NCBI GenBank assembly: GCA_003725745.1
Contig: RHDP01000001.1
Coordinates: 985,001 to 1,049,000, forward strand
Direction of reading: 5' to 3'
Length of the DNA stretch: 64,000 nucleotides
Source of the DNA: Streptomyces sp. I6
GTDB lineage: Bacteria > Actinomycetota > Actinomycetes > Streptomycetales > Streptomycetaceae
Both the position numbers and the translations under genes were made by a program. Below are positions 38,175 through 47,576 of this stretch, piece by piece; within the stretch, counting starts at the first letter, position 1, and every line of letters starts with the position of its first letter. The notes beneath the pieces were generated by a model. It saw only the letters and a program-made list of their open reading frames with translations. It made no database searches and was not told the DNA's origin.

Positions 38175-38756
38175 GTGGAATTCACGCACCCGCCCGCCAG
38201 CGCGGCCTGGCTCCACCAGGACTCTCGGCAGGGCTTCGAGGTGGCCTTCCTCCGGGTCACGGACGACGGCTTCCGGATCGACGGCCATGCGGCGGTGGCG
38301 GAGGACGGCGACGCCTTCGCCGTCGAGTACGAGATCGAGCTCGATCCGGGCTGGCGGACGCGGACCGCGCGGGTCCGCGGCCGCTCGCCGTCGGGCAGCC
38401 GCACGGTGGTCCTGGAGACGGACGGCTCGGGCCACTGGGCGGTCGACGGGGAGCGGGCGCCGCACCTGGAAGGCTGCCTCGACGTCGACCTGGAGGCGTC
38501 GGCGCTGACCAACGCCCTGCCCGTGCGCAGGATGTCACTGCCGCAGGACGCACGGGCGTCCGCGCCCGCCGCATGGGTACGCGCCCGCGACCTCACCGTG
38601 GAGCGGCTGGAGCAGACCTTCACCCGCTCCACCGACCGGGGAACGCAGACCTGCTACGACTACGCGGCGCCCGCCTCGGGCTTCTCGTCCAGGATCGTCT
38701 GCGACGGGTCCGGACTCCCGCTGGAATACCCCGGGATCGCCGTCCGCGCACTGTGA
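38175..38756 (+). CDS. putative glycolipid-binding domain protein
   Basis: A 193-residue protein starting GTG at 38175 (VEFTHPPASAAWLHQDSRQGFEVAFLR). Alternating strands such as RTARVRGRSPSGSRTVVLETDGSGHWAVDG and LEGCLDVDLEASALTNALPVRR match what I recall of the Glycolipid_bind family (PF06475), a beta-rich fold related to LolA-like lipid carriers. No signal peptide is seen, so it is probably cytoplasmic. Function in bacteria unknown. A 49-bp tandem repeat follows its stop. Confidence 0.8.
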   Translation: MEFTHPPASAAWLHQDSRQGFEVAFLRVTDDGFRIDGHAAVAEDGDAFAVEYEIELDPGWRTRTARVRGRSPSGSRTVVLETDGSGHWAVDGERAPHLEGCLDVDLEASALTNALPVRRMSLPQDARASAPAAWVRARDLTVERLEQTFTRSTDRGTQTCYDYAAPASGFSSRIVCDGSGLPLEYPGIAVRAL

Positions 38757-38782
38757 CGGCGATCGCCGGGCTCGGGCCTGCC

Positions 38783-38929
38783 GCCGTTGCGTGCGTCGCC
38801 GAGCTCTGCCTACCACCCGACCCTGCCTACCGCCGTTGCGCGCGTCGCCGAGCTCTGCCTACCACCCGACCCTGCCTACCGCCGTTGCGCGCGTCGCCGA
38901 GCTCTGCCTACCGCCCGACCCTGCCTGCC
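38783..38929. repeat. 49-bp tandem repeat, three copies
   Basis: Units start at 38783, 38832 and 38881 with GCCGTTGCG and contain CGCCGAGCTCTGCCTACC and CGACCCTGCCTACC. The first two differ at about one base and the third at a few. The array lies between two converging genes and is not coding. Confidence 0.9.
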
Positions 38930-39004
38930 GCCCGGCGCGCGTCGCCGGGATCGGCCCGGGCCCGACACCGTGCGCGCGCCGCGACGGCGGTCCCGCAGCG
39001 CGGG

Positions 39005-40087
39005 CTAAGGAAAGACGACCAGCGCCCTGCCGCCCTTGCCGGCGAGCATGTTGTCGAAGGCGGCCGGGATGCCGTCGAGGCCGATCCGCTCGGTGACGAG
39101 CGTGCTCAGGTCCAGCCGGCCGGCCCGGATGTGCTCCGCGAGCACCGGCACGTCCCGGGCCGGGTCGGAGTTGCCGTAGACGCAGCCCGAGAGCGTACGC
39201 CCCCAGTGGAACAGCTCCAGGGCGTGGAAGGTGACCCGCTGGTCCTTGCCGCCGATGCCGACCACCGTCGTCCGCCCGCCGCGCCGGGTCGAGTCCCAGG
39301 CGGTACGGATCGTCACGGCTCGGCCCACGCACTCGACGGCCACGTCAGCGCCCTGACCGCCGGTCAGGGCGCGGACCTCGCGGGCGGTGCCGTCGGAGGC
39401 GACGACGAAATCGGTGGCGCCGGCGGCGCGGGCGAGGCCCTCCTTCTCCGGCGACACGTCCACGGCGATGATCCTCGAGGCGCCGGCGATCCGGGCCGAC
39501 TGGAGGGTGGCGAGCCCGACTCCTCCGACGCCCAGGACCACCACCGTCTCCCCCTCGCGGACCCGGGCCGAGTGGTGGACCGCGCCGTAGCCGGTGAGGA
39601 CCGCGCACCCGAGCAGGGCGGCCTCGGCCAGCGGCACCCCCTCGGGCAGCGGCAGCACGCAGTTCGCCGCGACGACGGTCTCCTCGGCGAAGGCGGCGAC
39701 GTTCAGACCCGGATGGAGCCGGGTGCCGTCCTCGGTGACGGCGTGGACGGCGCCGGCGCCCTTGAGCGCACCGGCGCAGAGCCACACCTCGCCGATGGAG
39801 CAGTGGTGGCAGTGCCCGCAGGACGGAGCCCAGTTGAGCACCACCGCGTCGCCCGGAGCGACATGGGTGACGTCCTCGCCGACGGACACCACGGTGCCCG
39901 CGCCCTCGTGGCCGAGGACGGCGGGCACCGGCACCTGCATCGTGCCGTTGGACAGGGACAGATCGGAGTGGCACACCCCGGCCGCTGCGAGGCGGACCCG
40001 CACCCGGCCGGGGCCGGGCTCGGGCAGCTCGATGCGGGTGATCTCCAGAGCGGAGCCGACGGCGGGCAGGACTGCGGCGCGGACCAC
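39005..40087 (-). CDS. zinc-dependent alcohol dehydrogenase
   Basis: A 360-residue MDR enzyme. Catalytic zinc ligands are in AGVCHSDLSLSNG and GHEGAGTVV, structural zinc in CGHCHHCSIGEVWLC, and the Rossmann motif is VLGVGGVGLATLQSARIAG. The GTG start at 40087 (VVRAAVLPAVGSALEITRIE) lies 17 bp after the aldehyde dehydrogenase stop, so it is the second gene of an operon. Together the pair would oxidise an alcohol to acid through the aldehyde. It resembles mycothiol- or NDMA-dependent class III enzymes but lacks a diagnostic element I could name. Confidence 0.92.
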   Translation of the reverse strand: MVRAAVLPAVGSALEITRIELPEPGPGRVRVRLAAAGVCHSDLSLSNGTMQVPVPAVLGHEGAGTVVSVGEDVTHVAPGDAVVLNWAPSCGHCHHCSIGEVWLCAGALKGAGAVHAVTEDGTRLHPGLNVAAFAEETVVAANCVLPLPEGVPLAEAALLGCAVLTGYGAVHHSARVREGETVVVLGVGGVGLATLQSARIAGASRIIAVDVSPEKEGLARAAGATDFVVASDGTAREVRALTGGQGADVAVECVGRAVTIRTAWDSTRRGGRTTVVGIGGKDQRVTFHALELFHWGRTLSGCVYGNSDPARDVPVLAEHIRAGRLDLSTLVTERIGLDGIPAAFDNMLAGKGGRALVVFP

Positions 40088-40104
40088 GGTGGTTGGCTCC
40101 CGGT

Positions 40105-41495
40105 TCAGAACTGGAGGGACTTGGTGTGCAGATACTCGGCGAGGCCGTGCGTGCCCAGTTCGCGGCCCACGCCCGACTGCTTGTACCCGCCGAAGGGGGC
40201 CAGCGGGTTGAAGCGACCGCCGTTGATGTCGACCTGTCCGGTCTCCATCCGGCGCGCGAAGGCGACGGCCTCGTCCCGGTCGCCCCACACGGCGCCCGCG
40301 AGCCCGTAGACCGTTCCGTTGGCGATCCGCAGGGCGTCGTCCTCGTCCTCGTACCTCATGAGCGAGACGACCGGCCCGAAGATCTCCTCCTGGGCGATGG
40401 TCATCTCAGGGGTGACGTCCGCGAAGACCGTCGGCGAGACGTAGTAGCCCGCCCCGCGGGGGATTCGGGACCTCCGGCGACGAGCCGGGCTCCCTCGGCG
40501 ACACCCTGCTCGATGTAGCCGCGGACCCGATCCCGCTGCCGGGCGCTGACGAGCGGGCCGAGGCGGTCGCCGGGGACGTACGCGGCGACCGCCTCCGCGG
40601 CCAGCGCCACGGCCTCCTCGTACCGGTCCCGGTGCACCAGCATCCGGGTCCAGGCACTGCACGTCTGGCCCGAGTTGGACATGACGTTGGCGATCCCGGC
40701 TTTCACGGCGCGGCTCAGATCGGCCCCCGGGAGGATCACGTTGGCGGACTTGCCGCCGAGTTCCAGGGCCACGCGCTTGACCGCGCCGCCGGCGGTCGCG
40801 CCGATGCGGCGGCCGACGGCGGTGGAACCGGTGAAGGAGACCAGGTCCACGCCGGGGTGCTCGGCGAGGGCCTGACCGGCCACCGGGCCCAGGCCGGTGA
40901 CGAGGTTGAACACCCCGTCCGGGAGCCCCGACTCATGGACGGCCTCCGCGAACAGCTGGGCGGTGAGCGGTGTGTCCTCCGCGGGCTTGAGCACCACCGT
41001 GCAGCCGGCGGCGAGAGCGGGGGCGGCCTTGGCCACGATCTGGTGGAGCGGGTAGTTCCACGGGGTGATGGCGCCGACGACGCCGACCGGCTCGTGCAGC
41101 ACGGTGGAGTTGCCGACGGTCTCCTCGAAGGCGTACGAGGCGGCCAGTTCGGCGTACGAGCCGGCGACGAGGACCGGCAGTCCGGCGTGGACGGTCTCGG
41201 CGAGTCCGGGCGGGGCGCCGAGTTCGGCGGTGACCGTCCCGGCGATCTCGTCCTTGCGGGCCGCGAGCACGTCGCGGAGCGCGGCGATGCGCGCGGCGCG
41301 GTCCGCGGGCGCGGTGGCGGCCCAGCGGGGGAAGGCGTCCCGGGCGGCGCGCACGGCCGCGTCGACGTCCTCCGGGGACCCGGCCGGCACATGGGCGATG
41401 ACCTGCTCGTCGGCGGGGTTGACCACCGCGATGGTGCCGGCGCCTGCGGCGGGACGCCACATGCCGCCGATGTACATCCCGTCGTGGGCCTTCAT
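40105..41495 (-). CDS. aldehyde dehydrogenase (one frameshift)
   Basis: A NAD(P)-dependent enzyme of about 464 residues. Landmarks in order: [61 protein letters not shown] (general base Glu), [14 protein letters not shown] (catalytic Cys), [24 protein letters not shown] and [13 protein letters not shown]. The frame breaks near 40466; adding one C gives [16 protein letters not shown]. The start at 41495 ([13 protein letters not shown]) is standard. It leads the operon with the alcohol dehydrogenase. The operator at 41537-41551 matches the palindrome in front of the TetR gene at 35748. Confidence 0.92.
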
Positions 41496-41536
41496 CCGCT
41501 GCTCCTTCGGGCGTGGCAAGGGGGACCGCAACCCAA

Positions 41537-41551
41537 ACTAGCGGTGTTAGT
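41537..41551. promoter_or_regulatory. ACTAGC-N3-GTTAGT operator before the aldehyde dehydrogenase operon
   Basis: It lies 42 bp before the start codon and matches the palindrome at 35703-35717 in spacing and in 11 of 12 half-site positions, followed by a T-run. Confidence 0.65.
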
Positions 41552-42007
41552 TTTTTGGCGCCAGGGCCGCCGGGTGCGGGACGGTGTGATTCTGCCGCAC
41601 GGCGCGGGCGGTGCCCATGGGTGGTGTGCGTGTGGCGGCGCTGACGGATGGTGCGCGAGGGGGGCGACGACCGCGGGTGGGGCGCAGGGACGGTGCGCAT
41701 CCGGCGGCGCCGGCGGGCGGTGCTCTCGGGTGGCGCATCCGGGAGCCGGCCGTCACCGGCATGTCCCGGTGCGGGGGCCGGGTGCGGGGGCCGGTACAAG
41801 GCAGCCGGTACGGGGCAGCCGCAACGGGGCAGCCGGTCTTCGGCTGCGGCGAGAGTGGGCACCGGTCGAAGGGGGCAACGGCGGGCGGAGCCGGCCTGCC
41901 GTCAGCGCCGGACCGCGTCTCCGGACGCCGGACGCGTCATCCCCTGGCCCGTCCGGCGTCCGGGCCCGCGGGTGCGAGGGTGGGGGTTCCCGCACCCGCG
42001 GGGGCGC
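41552..42007. other. intergenic, short degenerate repeats, no gene
   Basis: About 455 bp without a recognisable gene. Around 41800-41845 GGGGCAGCCGG-like units occur three times. Open frames are compositional shadows. Confidence 0.45.
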
Positions 42008-42349
42008 TCAGGCCGGGGTCTGGCCGAGCGCCGTCGGGGAGGACTGCGGCGGGCGGACGGTCGGCGGCGAGATGGACGCGACCTGCGAGCGTGTGCGGTC
42101 CGTCGGCTGGCCCCCGCTGATCGCCGCGGGCTGGCCCTTCTCCTCCTGTGACTTGGACACCGACGACCAGGTACGCAGCCGGTGACTGGCCGCCTCGTCG
42201 AGAGTCACCGGCGCCCCGCGCTGCTCCGCGAGACGGCTCGCCTCGCGGCCGAGCGCCGCCACGTCGTCCCACCGCAGCCTGAGCACCACGGCGAGTTCGG
42301 CTCCGCCGTCCGCGAGCCCCCTCATGGTCGGCCCGTCACCATCAGTCAT
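42008..42349 (-). CDS. hypothetical protein, 113 aa
   Basis: A small soluble protein beginning MTDGDGPTMRGLADGGAELAVVLRL and RWDDVAALGREASRLAEQRG, which is helical, then a polar Ser/Thr/Gln/Pro-rich C-terminus (SISPPTVRPPQSSPTALGQTPA) likely disordered. I recognise no family. The ATG at 42349 is the only sensible start. Codon use is typical of the surrounding genes, which supports a real gene. Confidence 0.6.
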   Translation of the reverse strand: MTDGDGPTMRGLADGGAELAVVLRLRWDDVAALGREASRLAEQRGAPVTLDEAASHRLRTWSSVSKSQEEKGQPAAISGGQPTDRTRSQVASISPPTVRPPQSSPTALGQTPA

Positions 42350-42852
42350 TGCCGCTCCTGTCGTTGAGGCACAGACGCTCGAGTTCCCGGGTGCCCATCA
42401 GTACGCAGCGGACCATCCGGGTGTTCATCGCGCTACCGCCCGGACCGCGGCCCGGTCCGGGCGCGTGGGCCGCGGCCCGTTTCCTTCCGGCCCTCCCGAG
42501 CGGGCAGGCCCCGAAGCCGGACGGTGCGGTACGCCGACCCGCCCAGGATGGACGGCACGGCGACCGGCGGTGTCTTCGCGGCGCCTGGGCGGGGAACACG
42601 GTGGTGAGCGAGGCGTCAGAACGGCTTGCGCGACGGAAGGCGGGGCCGCGCCGGGCGTGCGGCCGGATGAGCAGGGGTGTACGGACCAGGTCCGGGCGGA
42701 AGGAGCGGGGCCGCGGAGAACGGGAGGGGGCAGAGAGGGAGGGAGCGTTGAGGAGGCGGCAGGCAGAGAAGAGAAAGAGGAGAGGAGAAGGAGAAGAGAA
42801 GGGGAAGGCCGGCGGGAACGGGAGGGGCGGGGGAACGGGGAGGTGCCGCGCC
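42350..42852. other. intergenic with a long polypurine tract
   Basis: About 500 bp, no gene found. The segment 42719-42845 is more than 85 percent purine on the plus strand, with GAGAAGAGAAAGAGGAGAGG and GAAGGAGAAGAGAAGGGGAAG-like sequence, quite unlike the genome's normal composition. Confidence 0.6.
42719..42845 (+). repeat. polypurine low-complexity tract
   Basis: A nearly uninterrupted purine stretch of about 125 bp made of GGAGR and GAGAAG units, just beyond the stop of the molybdopterin oxidoreductase gene. It could form triplex DNA or stall polymerases. Its origin is unknown. Confidence 0.75.
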
Positions 42853-45091
42853 TCAGCGGGCCGGCCCCACCTCCACGGCGAAGCCGTTGAGCACGGCGGT
42901 GCCGGAGAGCGGGTCGAGCAGCGTGCCGTCGAGCAGCTGGTTGACGTTGACCCCGGGCGGGCCGCCGCGACCTGCGTCCGGGTGCCCGGGCGGTCGTGCC
43001 CCCAGCCGTGCGGAAGGCTCACCACTCCCGGGCGCACATCGTCGGTGATCTCGACCGGGACCTCCACCTCTCCCCGGCCGCCTTGACGCGGGCGAGGTCA
43101 CCGTCACCGAGCCCCAGCCGGGCGGCGTCGCCGGGGTGGACCTGCAGGGTGCAGCGGTTCGAACCGCCCTGGAGGGCCGGGATGTTGTGCATCCAGCTGT
43201 TGTTGGACCGCAGATGGCGGCGGCCGACGAGCACCAGTCCGTCGCCGCGTGCCGAGAGCGCCCTGCGCAGCCGCGGCAGGTCCGCCGCGATGGGGCCGGG
43301 CAGCAGCTCCACACGTCCGCTGCGGGTCCTGAGCACCTGCGCCAGCCGCGGCCGCAGCGGCCCGAGGTCGATGCCGTGCGGGTGGGCGAGCAGATCGTCC
43401 AGGGTCAGCTCGTACGGGCCGAGGCGAAGCATCATGTCCAGCCGCCGCTCCGGGCCGCTCCGGCCGCTCAGCCGGGCGGCGAGTTCCTCGGCGTCCTGGC
43501 CGTGCACCGGTGAGCGGGCGTCGGCGACGGCCCGGGCGAGGGAGCGTGAGATGACCATGTCGTCGACCGCGGACGGTTCGGTGCCGTGCATACCGCCGAC
43601 GGCCAGGATCAGCCGGGCGTGGATCTCGCACTCGTCCAGTGCGCCCTCTTCGAGCGGAATGGCGGGCGGGGTGTAGCGGACCTGGTTGCGGACGGCGAGT
43701 CCGTTGAAGGAGAAGTCGTAGTGCCCGCTGCGGGACGGTGGCGGCGGGGGCAGGACGACGTCGGCGTGGCGCGAGGTCTCGTTCAGATAGGGGTCGACGC
43801 TGACCATGAGGTCGAGCCCGCCGAGCGCCCGGTCCAGCCGGTCGCCGTCCGGGGCGGACAGCACCGGGTTGGCGGCGATGGTGACGACGGCGCGGATGCG
43901 GCCCTCGCCTGGTGTCTCGATCTCCTCGGCGAGTGCGGCGATGGGCAGTTCGCCCTTGGCCTCGGGATGGCCGGCGACCCTGCTGGCCCAGCGGCCGAGG
44001 GCGAAGCCCTTGCCGGGTGTGGCCGGTTCGGTGGCGGGCCGGGGTGCGCGGTCGTGCGCGGCGAGCGGGAACAGGGCCCCGCCGGGCCGGTCGAGGTTCC
44101 CGGTGAGGACGTTGAGGACGTCGACGAGCCAGCTGGCGAGGGTTCCGTGCTCGACGGTGCAGCTGCCGATGCGGCCGTAGACGGCGGCGGTCGGCGCGGA
44201 GGCGAGTTCGCGCGCGATCGTCCGGACGACGTCCGCGTCCATGCCGCAGGCCGCGGCGGCGGCCTCGGGGGTGAAGTCCCGTACCGCCTCGCGTATCCCG
44301 TCCATGCCCTCGATCCGCCCGGCGAGCGCCCCGGGGTCGGCGAGGCCTTCGTCGAACAGCACATGGACCAGGGCGGCGAGCAGCAGCGCGTCCGTACCGG
44401 GGCGGATGGCCACGTGCCGGTCGGCGAGCCGCGCGGTGCGGGTGCGGCGCGGGTCCACCACGGTGAGCCGGCCGCCGCGGCGGCGCAGCGCCTTGAGCCG
44501 GCCCGGGAAGTCGGGCGCGGTGCACAGGCTGCCGTTGGAGTCCAGGGGGTTCGCGCCGAGGAGCAGCAGATGGTCGGTGCGGTCCAGGTCCGGTACGGGG
44601 ATCGCGAGGGCGTTGCCGAAGAGCAGGCCGCTGGAGACGTGCTTGGGCATCTGGTCGAGGGTGCTGGCCGTGAAGAGGTTGCGGGTGCGCAGCGTGGACA
44701 GCAGCACGGGCGGGTAGAGCCCGCCGGCCATGGTGTGGACGTTGGGGTTGCCGAGGACGACGCCCACCGCGTCCGGCCCGTGCTTCTCGATCAGCGGGCG
44801 GATCCGGGCGGCGATGACGTCGAACGCCTCGTCCCAGCCCGCCTCGCGCAGTTCGCCGTGCTCGTCGCGCACGAGCGGGGTCCGCAGCCGGTCGGGGTCG
44901 GAGTCGAGTTCGCCGAAGGAGGCGCCCTTGGGGCAGATGAACCCGCCGCTGAAGACGTCGGCACGGTCCCCGCGGACCGTGCCGACCCGTTCCCCGGCGC
45001 CGTCGCGTTCGACGGTCAGGGCCAGTCCGCAGGTGGCCTCGCACAGCGGGCAGATACGCAGGGCGGTGCGGGTGGCGTCGGTTCCTGGCAT
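42853..45091 (-). CDS. molybdopterin-dependent oxidoreductase, FdhF/BisC-like with N-terminal 4Fe-4S site (two frameshifts)
   Basis: A large enzyme of about 747 residues. The N-terminal cluster site is [10 protein letters not shown] with a fourth Cys in [19 protein letters not shown]. Then follow [47 protein letters not shown], and a C-terminal MGD-binding domain ([16 protein letters not shown]). At the usual Mo-ligand position the sequence is [15 protein letters not shown], so Cys/SeCys is absent and Asp or Ser may coordinate. Frame breaks near 43072 and 42961 (G runs) are each repaired by one base, ending [19 protein letters not shown]. No Tat signal, so likely cytoplasmic. Substrate unknown. 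Confidence 0.87.
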
Positions 45092-45143
45092 GGGGGTCCT
45101 CCCCGGGGGCGGCGGCAGCGTTGGCGCACGGGCACGGAGAGCA

Positions 45144-45157
45144 TACCGACCGGTACG
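45144..45157. promoter_or_regulatory. ACCGACCGG-type site before the molybdopterin oxidoreductase
   Basis: TACCGACCGGTACG lies 53 bp before the start at 45091 and shares TACCGACCGGT with the palindrome at 23929-23942. Confidence 0.4.
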
Positions 45158-45393
45158 CACGTTGTGGAGGGGCCGTGTCCGCACGAGCTCCCAAGCCCGC
45201 ACCCCCCGCACGCCATCGCCCGCGCCGCGCGCACCCCCGCCCGCCCGGACAGCCCGTCTCGAGCCCGCCCGCACCGCCCACCCGGCGCCGTCTCCCCGCC
45301 CGGCCCCTCGAGCCCCTCGACTCCTCCACGCCCGGCGGGCCTCCCCCGCCCACCCCCCGGCCGGGGCGCGCGCCACGCGGTCGGATGACGCCG

Positions 45394-45438
45394 TTGACTG
45401 GGCACACCAGGAATCCTATTGTTCTACATAGGATTCCT
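45394..45438 (+). promoter_or_regulatory. hmgA promoter with 11-bp inverted repeat operator
   Basis: A -35 TTGACT (45394-45399) and -10 TATTGT (45417-45422) are 17 bp apart. The inverted repeat AGGAATCCTAT / ATAGGATTCCT (45409-45419 and 45428-45438, loop 8) overlaps the -10 and start region, so a bound repressor would block transcription. The GntR gene two positions downstream is the likely repressor. Confidence 0.72.
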
Positions 45439-45462
45439 TGGACGGATGCATCGGGAGTGCGG

Positions 45463-46787
45463 ATGAGCGGTATCGAGCAGGCGCGGAAGGCGGCCGAACG
45501 GCTGGAGTACCTGTCCGGATTCGGCAACGAACACAGCTCGGAGGCCGTCCCGGGCGCCCTGCCGCTCGGGCGGAACTCGCCGCAGCGCGCCCCCCTCGGG
45601 CTGTACGCGGAGCAGCTGAGCGGCAGCGCGTTCACCGAGCCCCGCGCGCACAACCGGCGCTCCTGGCTGTACCGCATCCGGCCGTCCGCCGCCCACCCCC
45701 CGTTCGTCCGCGCCGGCAACGGCGCCCTGCGCACCGCGCCGTTCACCGAGACCGTGCCGGACCCGAACCGGCTCCGCTGGGACCCGCTGCCGGAGCCCGC
45801 GCCCGGCACGGACTGGCTGTCCGGCCTGTGGACCCTCGGGGGAACGGCGACGCCGCCCAGCGCACGGGCATGGCGGTCCACCTGTACCACGCCGACGCCT
45901 CGATGGAGCGGGTCTTCAGCAACGCGGACGGCGAGCTGCTGATCGTGCCCGAGCGCGGCGGCATGCTGCTGCACACGGAGCTGGGCCTGCTGTCCGTCCG
46001 GCCCGGTGAGGTCGCGCTGGTCCCCCGCGGCGTGCGCTTCCGGGTCGGACTGCTCGACGACACCGTCCGCGGCTATGTCTGCGAGAACTACGGACAGCCC
46101 TTCACCCTGCCCGAGCTGGGCCCGATCGGGGCCAACGGGCTGGCCAACCCCAGGGACTTCCGGGTCCCGGTCGCGGCGTACGAGGACGTCGAGGGCGATG
46201 TCGAGGTGGTGAACAAGTTCTGCGGCGCCCTGTGGACCGCCGTCTACGACCACTCGCCGCTCGACGTCGTCGCCTGGCACGGCAGCCATCTGCCGTACGT
46301 CTACGACCTGCGGACGTTCAACGTGATGGGAACCATCTCGTACGACCACCCCGACCCGTCGATCTTCACCGTGCTCACCTCGCCCAGCGACACCCCGGGG
46401 CTCGCGGGCGTCGACTTCGTGGTGTTCGCGCCGCGCTGGCTCGTCGGGGAGAACACCTTCCGGCCGCCGTACTTCCACCGCAACGTGATGAGCGAGTACA
46501 TGGGCCTCATCGAGGGCGCCTACGACGCGAAGACCGCCGGGAAGGGCGGCTTCGTCCCCGGCGGCGGCTCGCTGCACAACATGATGTCCGCGCACGGACC
46601 CGACCGGGAGACCTTCGACCGGGCGAGCGCCGCACAGCTCGAGCCGCGGAAGGTCGACGACGGGCTGGCGTTCATGTTCGAGACCCGCTGGCCGGTGACC
46701 GCCACCGCCCAGGCGGCGAACGCCGACCACCTGCAGAGCGGGTACGACGACGTGTGGCAGGGTCTGGAGCGCCACTTCCGGTCCTGA
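45463..46787 (+). CDS. hmgA: homogentisate 1,2-dioxygenase (one frameshift)
   Basis: This Fe(II) enzyme opens the ring of homogentisate to maleylacetoacetate in tyrosine/phenylalanine catabolism. About 441 residues with [19 protein letters not shown] at the N-terminus, WLYRIRPSA, then iron ligands in [16 protein letters not shown] (His and Glu) and [14 protein letters not shown] (His). The frame breaks near 45841; one added G in the GGGGG run gives [19 protein letters not shown]. The ATG at 45463 follows GGGAGTGCGG. It is the first gene of hmgA - GntR - type-ISP-like operon. Confidence 0.95.
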
Positions 46788-46826
46788 GGCCGGATCTGAT
46801 ACGCCGGATCTGATACGGAGTGTGCC

Positions 46827-47576
46827 GTGACCGCCTTCGCCCCCGACTCGCTGGTCCTGAACCGCAAGCTGCCGCTCTGGTACCAGGTCTCGCAGTCGCT
46901 GCGTGCCTCCATACTCGGGCGCAGACCGCACGACCCGCTGCGCCTGCCGACGGAGGAGCAGCTGGCCGAGCACTACGGGGTGAGCGTGCTGACCATGCGG
47001 CAGGCGCTCAAGGAGCTGGAGTCGGAGGGCCTGATCAGCCGGCACCGGCGGCGCGGCACCTTCATCGAGCCGGGGGCCCGGCGCGGTGCGCCCCGGCGGC
47101 TGCTGGGCTCGATCGACGCGATCGTGGCCCAGCAGTCCGGGGAGCGGACGACGGTCCTCGGCCACGCCCCGGAACCCGTGCCGGGCGAGCTCGCCGAGTA
47201 CTTCCCGGACGGCGAGGAGGTCGTCACGTACCGCAGGCTGCGGTGCGACGACGGCAGCGGGGAGCCCACCAACTGGGCGGAGAACGCGGTACGGCCCGAC
47301 GTCGCCGCCCGGCTGGACGTGGCGGACCTGGAGCGCTGGCCGATGACCAAGGTGTTGCGGGACTCCGTCGGGGTACGGATCAGCCGCATCACGGACACGG
47401 TGGAGGCCCGGCTGGCCGACCCGGAGACGGCGGAGCTGCTTCAGGTGCCGCTGCTGTCGCCGATCCTCCACTACACGGGCGTGACGTACGACGCGGAGGG
47501 GCGGGTGGTGGACGTGGCGCGGATCCGGTACCGGGGCGACCGGTTCTCGTTCTCCGTGACCGTCGAAGCGGAATGA
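46827..47576 (+). CDS. GntR family regulator (HutC/FarR subfamily)
   Basis: A 249-residue regulator with a winged helix (LPTEEQLAEHYGVSVLTMRQ, then ALKELESEGLISRHRRRGTF) and a UTRA-type ligand domain (RRLLGSIDAIVAQQSGERTT to YRGDRFSFSVTVEAE). The GTG at 46827 begins 39 bp after hmgA. It probably controls hmgA through the inverted repeat at 45409-45438, with homogentisate or a precursor as inducer; this is inferred from position. Its stop overlaps the next start (ATGA). Confidence 0.9.
   Translation: MTAFAPDSLVLNRKLPLWYQVSQSLRASILGRRPHDPLRLPTEEQLAEHYGVSVLTMRQALKELESEGLISRHRRRGTFIEPGARRGAPRRLLGSIDAIVAQQSGERTTVLGHAPEPVPGELAEYFPDGEEVVTYRRLRCDDGSGEPTNWAENAVRPDVAARLDVADLERWPMTKVLRDSVGVRISRITDTVEARLADPETAELLQVPLLSPILHYTGVTYDAEGRVVDVARIRYRGDRFSFSVTVEAE

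Larger units (their letters stand above)
45092..45462. promoter_or_regulatory. divergent regulatory region: molybdo-enzyme and hmgA
   Basis: A 371-bp region between divergent genes. The left end holds TACCGACCGGTACG (45144-45157) for the molybdo-enzyme; the right end carries the hmgA promoter and operator. The middle is Pro-rich coding-like noise without a gene. Confidence 0.55.

Noticed and set aside
38783-38929. 49-bp repeats as a CRISPR or attachment array
   Set aside because: No spacers and no integrase; only three tandem copies.
43104-47471. A 1455-residue minus-strand open frame
   Set aside because: It runs antisense through hmgA and GntR and out of frame through the molybdo-enzyme, with low-complexity product; the known enzymes explain the DNA.
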